Below, in pieces: positions 22,033-29,806 of a stretch of 46,971 bases of DNA; the first letter of the stretch is position 1; the number at the start of each line of letters is the position of its first letter. A program made the translations under genes and the position numbers. The notes under the pieces are model-generated. The model was not told the DNA's origin. It saw only the letters and a program-made list of their open reading frames with translations, and ran no database searches. The DNA comes from Spinellus fusiger (lineage: Eukaryota; Mucoromycota; Mucoromycetes; Mucorales; Phycomycetaceae): contig JALLLS010000142.1 of the NCBI GenBank assembly GCA_025094145.1, positions 1 through 46,971 of the forward strand. The letters are read 5' to 3'.

Positions 22033-22048
22033 GCCGTGATAGTATAGG
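22033..22048 (+). tRNA. tRNA-His gene, first 16 nt only (interrupted)
   Basis: GCCGTGATAGTATAGG matches the 5' end of eukaryotic tRNA-His genes (acceptor strand, then T8-A9 and the D-stem/A-box TAGTATAG). The sequence stops being tRNA-like after base 15 or 16, where the 3' end of LINE LA1 begins (TTAAAGAT). I did not find the rest of the gene on the far side of LA1. It is called from memory of tRNA-His consensus and is short, so it needs a covariance or BLAST check. Confidence 0.65.
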
Positions 22049-22287
22049 TTAAAGATTTTTTATTAAAGGAGATATATGCATTTGCTTAATGAAGCCTTAC
22101 TGCACTCCTTGCACTAATTGAAATAAACAAAAAAGTTCTACAGGACAAAAGAACAAAAAAAGACAGGCAAGAGAGAGAAACTAAGACTACTAGACTTTAA
22201 GGCTGTCCCTGCTCTCCACTCTGTAGCTGTGTTAAAAGATTGTAACAGTGAGAGGGAGGAGGCCAGAGAAGCAGAACAAAAAGCTGT

Positions 22288-25200
22288 TCATTCATGCACC
22301 TGGTGCACCTGATCATGCCAAAGCATGCCTGGACTTGAGTGGGGACTAAACTCACTGTCAGGGTTGCAAAGCTGGTCTATATGCCAGAGAATTGTATGTA
22401 GAGGCACCCAGAAAGAAGGACAGGAAGAAGATTTCTTAGAAAGACAGTTGATGGTGTGATCCAATGGATGGCAGTGTTGTGGTGCTGGTGGCAGTTGATC
22501 CCATAGGTCCCTTGGAATTGCTGGACACTCTGCAAGATGTCTTCTGGAGGTGTGCTCTGCTGGACTGCACTGACATGGATGTGGCTTACCAGGAAGCCAT
22601 CCCATTCTCCAACATATGAGCCTGCTTCTGTCATGTCTGGTTGCTGGCAAGAAGAGGACTGGATCAATGCCAAGTGTTGGCCTGCATGCCTTGATGAGCA
22701 CCTTGTCTGTCACTTGCAGGTACTGGTCAAGGAGCTGTTGGTGTTGTTGTTGGAAGTATTGCCTAAGCTGTGCAGATGATTCTGGCAACACTCCTGGAAG
22801 AGAGGCAAAGAGATGATTCTTGGTGAGTGGTTCAAGTAGTGGCACTCCTGGACTGTTCAACAGCAGAGACAAAAGACATTGGGGTGGAAGTGAGGCAGCA
22901 CGTAGACAGAACCTTGTCTTGAGAGAGTCTGAGCAGAAACTCATGCTGGGCAGGTCACAGATATGCTTCAACACCTGAGTGGAGCTAGTGGGGTGGCCAC
23001 CTATGATCATTCTTAGGCACCTGTCTTGTATCTTCTCCAGAGCTTTGATATCTTTCTTCAAAAGAACAGTGATTGCCAGACCATACTCAAACTTTGGCCT
23101 AATGAAGGTCTTGTATAGTCTTGAGCTGAGGAGCAAAGAGAAACCAGAATGTGAGGCACCAACAGCATGCAGTGTGGACATGGCAAACATTGTGCCTTGC
23201 TTTCTGTGTGAGATAATCCCAGAGGAGTTGATTCCATTGTAGACAAAGGGCATGTCAAGGTAAATGAACTCATTGGCTGCTGGAAGGGCCTCTCCATATA
23301 TCTTGAACTGGTTTGCTTGGGAAACAGAAGGGGGAAGGACCACTGCACACTTGGAAGGACTCCATCTAAAGCCAACTGAAACAGAGTAGTACTCTGCCAA
23401 ACGCAGCATGTGCTGAACCTCTCCAACCTTACCAAAGACAGCAATATCATCAGCAAAGAAGAGTGAGTTGATTCCTGTAGGCTTATCCATAGTGGTGCTA
23501 CTGTTGTCTGTTAGTGATTCTTCATACTCTGCCAAAGATGATGGTGAGCTAGACTGCACATGTGTTGTTGTTGTTGCTGTTGCCACACTTCTGAAAAGAC
23601 ATGCAAGTGGGTTAATGTAGATTGAATAAAGGTGGGGGCTGAGAACTGAGCCTTGCAGTACACCAGTTACTGGAGAGAACAAAGAGGACACATAGTTGTT
23701 CAGGATGACTGACACATGGACATCATCAAACAAGTGGACAAGCAAAGCAAGCAGTGGTGGCGGTGTGTTTCTCTTGTGCAGGGCATCCCAGATCAGGTTC
23801 CTGTCTACAGTGTCGTAGGCTGCCTTGATGTCCAAGTAGGCTACCACAGGATAGTGGTGGTGTCTCTGATAATATCTCTTCATCAGGTTGTGTAAACACA
23901 GAGCCTGGTCCAGTGCACCTCGTCTTGGTCTGAATCCACCCTGAGCAACATCAAGTGGGGGAGAGTACTTGTGCAGGTCTGGTGCTAGACATACCTCAAA
24001 CAGCTTTCTGAGAACAGAAGTCAATGAGATTGGCCTGTAGTTGGCTGGATCACTTGGGTCACCCTTTTTGAAGATGGGGAACACCTGTGCTTGACGCCAT
24101 GGGAGAGGAACATAGGACCACTGCCAACACATGGTGAACAGACCAGAAAGAATGGGGACAATGGTGGTGCTGAGTGGCTTTAGCATTTCTGCTCTCAGGT
24201 GGTCTACTCCTGGTGCTTTCCTATTTGGCAGCAGCTTCATACAGAACTTGACAACAGGTTGTGAGAATGGTGTTGTGGCTGCTGGGAAGGGATGCTGATG
24301 CTGCTGTGCTGTTACTGGTGGTCTAAGTGATGTTAATAGTGAGCCTCTATAAACACTCTCAAGGTGTTGGCTCATCACTTCTGCTGCTGCTGCTGGCCCA
24401 TCTGGGTGTTGGAATGTCTGCTGTGGCTGTCTTCTTCTACGAATCTGCTTCACCTTGGATGTAGCCTTTGCATAGTCTCTCTCCATGCTCTTGCAAAACT
24501 CTTGCCAGTGTCTTCTCTTGGCTCTTTGCACTTCACACCTAAAGGCCCTCTGTGCATCCAGGTGCCTCTGCCACCAACAAACCTTGTCCAGGCCTCTTGC
24601 CCTTTTCCAGCTCTTGAAGCTGTGCTCCCTCTTCTCAACTGCCACCTGCAGAGCCTCACTCCAGAACTTCTGCCAATGTGCAGGTCTATGTGTCTTGCTT
24701 CCAACAGAGCTGTCCAAAGCAGAGTAGATGCAGCTGCTGAGCTGATCTGTCAGGCCATCAATGTCAGGACAGACACCAGGAGGATTGCTCACTGTAGATG
24801 TAATTAGTTGACATAGTTGAGAGGAGAGACTATCAAACTTGTCTCTGTATAGATCAGCAACATCTGGCTCCACAAGGCGTGAGAGGTTCCACATTCTTCT
24901 GATGGGTGGTGGTGTGAGAGGAGCTGTAGACATGTCATGATCAAATGTCATACTGAGCAGCCTATGGTCTGAACCAAGAGAGAGATCACCATACACCATC
25001 ATGAATGTGTTGTCAAAGAGACAGCTGGACACAAACAGATCCACAATGCTACTCATCTCTTGTTCTTGTTGGAAAGAGTGGTAGGTTGCTTGACCAAAGG
25101 CATGCATGCTGTTCTGGACATACAGCTGACGTTCTTCTAGCCATTCCAGTAGGGCTGTACCTCTAGGATTTGTGTCATGGTCCCAAGAACTGCACCAAGT

Positions 25201-25644
25201 CTTGCATTCAGATCCCCACAGATGATTGTGTCCTCTGTCAAAGGAATGGAGTTGAGCACTGCAAAAGTGTCTTAGGGAAAGGGAGGGGGGAAGGTAGAGA
25301 CATATAATTCTCAGTGAACCAATTTGGACACCAAGGGCATAGGGGGAGGGCATAGGGATGTGGGTAACATGGTAGGGACAGGAGGGAGAAACAAGAGCAC
25401 AGATACCAAGTGAGCCATGGTAGCTGTTCTCAACAGGCTTGCCATAGGTGTGGAACTGTGTCCAGGAAGTAGGGAGGTGGGAGGGAGAGAGGAGCCAGGT
25501 TTCTGTGATAAAGAGCATAGTAAAGGAGTGTGAGTGTGTCATAATGTCATATACCATAGACTGTTGAAGTCCATTGGCATTCCATAGGCCTATAGAGACT
25601 CTATTCATATTGGTGTTTGTTGTTGGAGGACTCAGACATGGCAA
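22288..25644 (-). CDS. LA1 ORF2: endonuclease and reverse transcriptase
   Basis: A 1,118-codon open frame. The N-terminal APE endonuclease has GLWNANGLQQS and FITETWLLS. The RT (about residues 400-800) has VFPIFKKGDPSDPANYRPIS, AYLDIKAAYDTVD, GVLQGSVLSPHLYSIYIN and SLFFADDIAVF, all catalytic Asp present. The C-terminus has CRPTLGIDP and a CxC...H...H...C cluster (PCQCSPAEHTSRRHLAEC). The frame is open, but between about 25270 and 25175 it is read out of phase through a -2 and a -1 deletion. In the other phase the same DNA encodes TIICGDLNARLG, the lost endonuclease core. The RT may be intact; the endonuclease probably is not. The start could be the internal ATG of MNRVSIGLW. Confidence 0.88.
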   Translation of the reverse strand: MPCLSPPTTNTNMNRVSIGLWNANGLQQSMVYDIMTHSHSFTMLFITETWLLSPSHLPTSWTQFHTYGKPVENSYHGSLGICALVSPSCPYHVTHIPMPSPYALGVQIGSLRIICLYLPPSLSLRHFCSAQLHSFDRGHNHLWGSECKTWCSSWDHDTNPRGTALLEWLEERQLYVQNSMHAFGQATYHSFQQEQEMSSIVDLFVSSCLFDNTFMMVYGDLSLGSDHRLLSMTFDHDMSTAPLTPPPIRRMWNLSRLVEPDVADLYRDKFDSLSSQLCQLITSTVSNPPGVCPDIDGLTDQLSSCIYSALDSSVGSKTHRPAHWQKFWSEALQVAVEKREHSFKSWKRARGLDKVCWWQRHLDAQRAFRCEVQRAKRRHWQEFCKSMERDYAKATSKVKQIRRRRQPQQTFQHPDGPAAAAEVMSQHLESVYRGSLLTSLRPPVTAQQHQHPFPAATTPFSQPVVKFCMKLLPNRKAPGVDHLRAEMLKPLSTTIVPILSGLFTMCWQWSYVPLPWRQAQVFPIFKKGDPSDPANYRPISLTSVLRKLFEVCLAPDLHKYSPPLDVAQGGFRPRRGALDQALCLHNLMKRYYQRHHHYPVVAYLDIKAAYDTVDRNLIWDALHKRNTPPPLLALLVHLFDDVHVSVILNNYVSSLFSPVTGVLQGSVLSPHLYSIYINPLACLFRSVATATTTTHVQSSSPSSLAEYEESLTDNSSTTMDKPTGINSLFFADDIAVFGKVGEVQHMLRLAEYYSVSVGFRWSPSKCAVVLPPSVSQANQFKIYGEALPAANEFIYLDMPFVYNGINSSGIISHRKQGTMFAMSTLHAVGASHSGFSLLLSSRLYKTFIRPKFEYGLAITVLLKKDIKALEKIQDRCLRMIIGGHPTSSTQVLKHICDLPSMSFCSDSLKTRFCLRAASLPPQCLLSLLLNSPGVPLLEPLTKNHLFASLPGVLPESSAQLRQYFQQQHQQLLDQYLQVTDKVLIKACRPTLGIDPVLFLPATRHDRSRLICWRMGWLPGKPHPCQCSPAEHTSRRHLAECPAIPRDLWDQLPPAPQHCHPLDHTINCLSKKSSSCPSFWVPLHTILWHIDQLCNPDSEFSPHSSPGMLWHDQVHQVHE

Positions 25645-26544
25645 CAGAGCTTCTTCTGCTCACTTGGAAGGCATTTGCTGGGTCATCTCTGTCAATGTAT
25701 CCCTTGTTGGTTGGCTTGGGGGGCATCTGCTCTTCACTGATCCAGCCATTGGCTACAAAAGCAGCAGCAACAGAAAAAGCAATGTGGGGGCGCATGTACT
25801 GGATAGCCTGCATGCATCTGTTCTCTTGGAGTCTGGCTGCCTCAATGCACATCTGCTCAACATTGAAGGTGGCATATTTTGGGTCTGCCAGATGCTTGGG
25901 GTCCAGAGGGTCAAAGTTCTTGTAGATATCTACCTTGGCCTTATTCAAGACTGCAGTAAGAGACTCAACATACTGGACATGGACCAAAAGACCAAGAACA
26001 GAATGGGCAGGGAAACACACATCCAGGATTCTACCTGTTTCCAGGCCAAGGGTTCTCAGGAGGCGTCTTGCCTCTGGGCAGTTCATGCATCTGCCTCTTG
26101 GAATGTACACATAAGTGTAACCTTTAGGACCTTCTTGGATGATGAAGGCACGTGCAGCAGATTCCACTCTCCTAGTTGAAGGTGCTGGGCGGGTCTTTTT
26201 GGCTACAGTAGCCCATGTGGAGTCCTTGGCTGTCTTCTCAGCCTGTTGGTGGTTCTTTGGTGCCTGTGTCACCTCTTGTATCACAGGAGTTGCCTTATTA
26301 GTAAGGCAGCAAGCTTTGCCTCAAGGGCTGCCACAGTCTCTCTCAGCTGCTTGTTTTCTTCCATAATGGCCTCAAAGGCCTCAAGTCTCTGCTTCTGATG
26401 GGTGTGCTCAGAAGCCATTTGAGCAAAGCTCTGTTGGAGTGACGTCACTGCCGAGATAAGTTGAGCTTCGGTGGTGGTGGTGGTGGCATTAGCCAAAAGG
26501 TGTTGTTGTCCTGCTGGAGAAGAGAACATAGTGGATCTGGTCAA
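25601..26544 (-). pseudogene. LA1 ORF1: coiled-coil RNA-binding protein (frameshifted)
   Basis: The first part (26544-26281) encodes a coiled coil with heptads (EENKQLRETVAALEAKLAAL). The second part (26284-25601) encodes TWATVAKKTRP and the conserved C-terminal domain YTYVYIPRGRCMNCPEAR and DVCFPAHSVLGLLVHVQY. The two frames meet at GTGA (26281-26284). In LA2 the same region is one frame, so a deletion near 26285 is the likeliest explanation, not a genuine extra ORF. The C-terminus overlaps ORF2 by 44 nt. Upstream codons are open and an ATG lies at about 26529. Confidence 0.85.
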
Positions 26545-26717
26545 GTTTGAGAGCTGGAGGTCTGAAACTTTTGTAGAAGATAGTCGGGAGATGGGGGAAG
26601 ATGGATTGATGATGGATGCAGATGGATGTAGCTTTTTGGAGACGGATGGACGTTTTTGAATTTTTGGATTGAACTTATGAATTTTAAAAAAAAGTCATCT
26701 TTAGTAGAAAGAGAAGT

Positions 26718-26789
26718 GTTTCCATGGTCTAGTGGTATGACACTTGCTTTACACGCAATTGCTCTCCGGTTCGATCCCGGATGGAAGCA
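26718..26789 (+). tRNA. tRNA-Val (anticodon UAC)
   Basis: A 72-nt cloverleaf. The acceptor stem GTTTCCA/TGGAAGC has one G-T pair and discriminator A. The D arm is GTCTAGTGGTATGAC. The anticodon arm CTTGC-TTTACAC-GCAAT gives anticodon TAC, with a mismatch at the outermost pair. The T arm is TCCGG-TTCGATC-CCGGA. There is no intron. A-box and B-box (GGTTCGATCCC) sequences are present. The single stem mismatch and the LINE 28 bp upstream are the only oddities. Confidence 0.93.
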
Positions 26790-26985
26790 ATTTGATTATT
26801 AATTTCCATTTATAGGAAATGATCTTATTTTTGAGGTACAATCATAATAAAAAGAAATATATATTACACTATTTTCACTTATTATTGTTGCATTAATAAA
26901 TTAAAAGATGGCATATAAGTTAGATGTAACAAATGTGACATAAATGTTTTATTGTTAAAGAGGCTTCTCTTGTAAGCAAACCTCA
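26790..26985. other. AT-rich spacer, no feature recognised
   Basis: AT-rich DNA between tRNA-Val and a decayed transposase. A TTGATTATTAATTTCC stretch follows the tRNA but I see no T run long enough to call a Pol III terminator with confidence. Confidence 0.4.
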
Positions 26986-27837
26986 AATCTATTAACAGAG
27001 TATTTGCAAAATTCTCTGAGATCACCAAAAAAAAAAAACTTTGTTAGATGCATTGGCAATTCTAGATGATGGCATTTCCTCTTCCAATAGTCTTTCTCTT
27101 TTCAATTTGCTTTTGCAAACAGACCAGAATTGCTTGATGGGATTCAACTCTGGTCAGTATGGTGGAAGATAGACACACCTGTACCCATGGCCTTCAATGA
27201 AGCTTTTAATGTCCTCATTCATATGGATAGGGGCATTGTTCATAATCAAGTAATTGTCCTTGAAAACATCTGGGAAATTATCCATGACATCTATTTTATC
27301 ACTCAAGAAATTGATATAGTGGCCAGTAACAGTGCCTTTGCTTTGTTTCTGGGAAGGCCCACCAGATCCAGTAGTTTTTTCTCTTCTTTGAAGAAGGCAA
27401 CATTTAAGCCTGTCTTATTTTTATGTTAACAAGACTTTGACCAGATGTTGCTCCCATGATAGTTGTTGTTTTATCCCTTGTTCTTAGTACTTTTACTACT
27501 GTGCAAGTACCTACTTTTGACCAAGCAAAAGTATGCTTCATGTTGATGTGGAATGCTGCCTAATCTATAAAGACACAGTTGCTCATGTAGTCCATATCTG
27601 TCTTCATCTATTTTTGTACTGACTCCTTTTGATCCTTGATCTTTTCAGGACTATTACAATCAACTGAATGAAAATGTGCTCTTTTCAGACTGATCTTACA
27701 GTTTTTGGTGACAAAACTGTATAGAGCTGTTTTTGATATCTCCAAATCATTAAAAGATGTTCTCAAACTCTCTATCATTTGATCCAAGACTAAAGAGGGC
27801 TGATCATCTAATAAACTGACTAAGAATATTTTGTGGC
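26986..27837 (-). pseudogene. Decayed IS630/Tc1-superfamily DDE transposase
   Basis: Minus-strand frames show a DDE_3-type core unlike the Tc1 elements elsewhere in this window. The segment 27856-27608 encodes the N-terminal part (DDQPSLVLDQMIESLRTSF). Next come FID-stop-AAFHINMKHTFAWSKVG (first catalytic Asp, followed by a stop), ATSGQS and YLIMNNAPIHMNED near 27240 (the Asp of DNAPIH is Asn), and finally PELNP near 27150 with a nearby Trp-Ser pair. It contains several stops and frameshifts and is cut at its 5' side by the LTR-D at 27838. No terminal repeats are identified. Confidence 0.7.
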
Positions 27838-28682
27838 TGTTGTGTTCTGACTTCAATCCAAAGATTCTCTATGAATAGGTCAACACAAGTAGTGTGCTGT
27901 GACATTCAGAATCCTCTATGAAAGCTTGAGTGCACACAAGTAACATAGTAAATCTCTGTATCATCTCACTAATTGGTTGTAACTACAAATCAACATTCTA
28001 AGCTTGATTTACTATTGGACACTTAATAAGAGCTACCTTCATCTATAAATCCTTAGTGGATTAAATAATACCTATCAAAGGCAATTAAAGTGAAGACACA
28101 TAATAGATGGCTCTATAATGGTGTGCCTATTCAATGAATCAACCATATGGTTGCATCTATCAATAAGCTATGCCCTGGACTAATCATTAACTACCAAAAG
28201 GTAGAATGCCACTGAAGGATAAGCACTGTAAGGATCAGGGTTGGACAGGAGAAAGAAGCAGAGGTACTAGGTGTTGTGCATCAGGAACAGGTAGGAGAAC
28301 AATGGTAGGAGACAAGGGAAGACAAGGACAGAGTATGAGAAGGAAACAGATATCAGGATATTGTTTTTATTATGACAATAAGTTGAGTATTTATACTAAA
28401 TGTTATATACTGCAATCTAATTCTAAAATAACTTAATAAACAAATCTATTGATTTACAACAAGCCAAGACAAAGATAAGAGTGGGAGGAAAGAGACTTAT
28501 AATGGTTGAGACAAATGGTAGACTAATGAGTTTGTCTGGGACAAGACCATTGGTGATGCCCAAATTACTTTCATAATTTGCCAAGAACAAACTAGTCATT
28601 ACAAGCACCCACAAAAAGTATAAATAATAAACCACTCTTCACTTAATAAAAATTATCTTTGTTCAGACTTGTTATTTTCTAC
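27838..28682 (+). repeat. LTR-D solo LTR, copy 4, split by LTR-E
   Basis: It starts TGTTGTGTTCTGAC at 27838 and follows copy 1 through ACCAAAAGGTAGAATGCC. An insertion lies at 28227-28603, and the repeat then resumes with CACCCACAAAAAGTATAAAT and AATAAAAATT to about 28682. Only two hairpin units occur, as in copy 1. The 3' border is uncertain because the terminal CACAACA is not seen. Confidence 0.75.
28227..28603 (-). repeat. LTR-E solo LTR inside LTR-D copy 4
   Basis: A 377-bp insertion with TGTAA...TTACA termini, flanked by exact 5-bp duplications AGCAC (28222-28226 and 28604-28608). On the minus strand it has AGTATAAATA followed by AATAAAAAC, the LTR promoter and polyadenylation layout seen in other repeats here. 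No coding sequence is present, so it is best read as a solo LTR. Confidence 0.82.
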
Positions 28683-29365
28683 TTTGATAAATGTCTAATT
28701 TTATTTTAATTTTATTATAAAGAAATAATCTTTTTTATGTACATATATATTGCTAATCAATAGTCTTTTATATATTAATAAATGTGTTGATTATAAAATA
28801 AGAATGGTTTTAAAAAAAAATAACTAATTTAGAAAAAAAAAGATGTCATTTAGAAAGTAATATACTCTAATAAAGCTGAGACATCTTTAGGATAGCACAT
28901 ATATTGTCTATCAAGAGAATGCCAAGAGTATAGAAGACTGAGTATATTAGATGGTTAATAATAGCTAAGAAAAGGGTATAAAAGACTCTTATTTCTGAAG
29001 GAATAATAAAGAAGTTGTTTTTTGCTTGTTGTTAAGTAATGTTGAACTGTCTGAGAAGCAGTTGTTTGCTTAAAGAAGTTAATAGATAAAGAACAAGTGC
29101 CTAAAGCATCCAAACCTGTTGTTGTATTCCATCCCCCACTGTCTTACCACATCTGTGCATTACCATTCCTCTCAAGACCTGTTACCCTACTAGTGACCAA
29201 TTGCCTACACTTTCATCTCACTAGCAGCTCCTTCTATTATGACATTGCCAAATATTACAATACTGTTTAAAATAGTATGAGTTTTATATTAAATATAATT
29301 ATTCTATTAAATTGAGTTGTCTCTCAGTAGTCCTGTTGATAACCTAAGTACCCTTTATTACAGAT
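28683..29365. repeat. AT-rich region with a possible LTR-like segment
   Basis: Between about 28857 and 29262 a segment starting GTAATATACTC and ending AAATATTACA contains GTATAAAAGACTC followed by AATAAAG, which would suit a degenerate solo LTR. No target-site duplication was found. The part from 29275 shares TCAGTAGTCCTGTT with the reverse of about 1266-1310. No gene is visible. Confidence 0.3.
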
Positions 29366-29474
29366 ATCTGCAAACCTTTTGATTTTAATCTTTGTTTCAT
29401 ATAAAGCAAAGCCTTTTAATTATGTAAAAGGAAAGAAATATCACTGTTTAAATACCAGAAAAACCTTGGGTGTG
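29366..29474 (+). repeat. Solo end of a Plavaka-type transposon
   Basis: It contains ATCTGCAAACCTTTTGATTT, ATATCACTGTTTAAATACCA and the terminus CCTTGGGTGTG, matching in reverse the left end of the 15084-19154 element. The terminal motif is more diverged (CCTTGGG for CTTTGGG). No second end is found. Confidence 0.6.
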
Positions 29475-29524
29475 AATACAAATCATTTGAAAAAGCAAAA
29501 AATATATGGCTTCTTAAAAAGTAT

Positions 29525-29606
29525 CGTCGACAGCAGGATTTGAACCTACGCAGGCAGAGCCTATGTGATTTCTAATCACACTCCTTAACCACTCGGACAT
29601 GTCGAC
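29525..29606 (-). tRNA. tRNA-Ser (anticodon AGA)
   Basis: An 82-nt class II tRNA. The acceptor GTCGACA/TGTCGAC is perfect, with discriminator G. The D arm contains CCGAGTGGTTAAGG. The anticodon arm GTGTGA-TTAGAAA-TCACAT gives AGA. A long variable arm (AGGCTCTGCCT) precedes the T arm GTAGG-TTCAAAT-CCTGC. There is no intron. Its 5' side at 29607 onward faces the TB2 element, whose conserved GGTTACC begins 15-16 bp away. Confidence 0.95.
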
Positions 29607-29619
29607 ATGTCATTAATTT

Positions 29620-29806
29620 TAGGTTACCAATTTTAACACAATAATATCAATCCCGAAAGTAGAGACAGCAATAAGTGGAAACTGAGGATAACAAAGTCTG
29701 GACTGAAGCCCACGTAGATCAAAGAAGAATAGGTAAAGAGAGGATAGAAGATGCTTTTTATTCATTCAAAATAGCTGCTTATTTATACTAATTTACATAT
29801 GATACA
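29620..29806 (+). mobile_element. TB2, left piece (tRNA-adjacent arm)
   Basis: The arm runs from AGGTTACCAATTTT through TAGAGACAGCAATAAG, GTCTGGACTGAAGCCCACG, TTATTCATTC and TTATTTATACTAA to TTTACATATGATACA. It matches the reverse complement of TB1's right arm. The rest of TB2 lies 8.2 kb away at 38065-38236, displaced by LINE LH, Tc1-c and Gyp-1. The outer end lies next to the 5' side of tRNA-Ser. Confidence 0.8.
29792..29806. repeat. Target-site duplication of LH (left)
   Basis: TTTACATATGATACA occurs here. The matching right copy, TTTACATATGATA at 31279-31291, is completed by TACA across the later Tc1-c and Gyp-1 insertions (32654-32656 and 38065-38069). Confidence 0.8.

Larger units (their letters stand above)
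22049..26690 (-). mobile_element. LINE LA1 (family A), nearly full length
   Basis: A 4.6-kb L1-like non-LTR retrotransposon in minus orientation with ORF1 (26544-25601), overlapping ORF2 (25644-22288) and a roughly 240-bp 3' UTR that matches LA3. The 3' end reads AATAAAAAATCTTTAA without a long A tail and joins a tRNA-His fragment. The 5' border is approximate and lies upstream of tRNA-Val. It is the best preserved LA copy but carries hidden defects in both ORFs. Confidence 0.88.

Noticed and set aside
26281..26284. GTGA overlap as a genuine stop-restart between two LA1 ORF1 proteins
   Set aside because: LA2 has the same region as one continuous frame, so a deletion in LA1 explains the overlap better.
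27130..27429. 99-residue plus-strand ORF
   Set aside because: It is the antisense shadow of the decayed DDE transposase on the minus strand.
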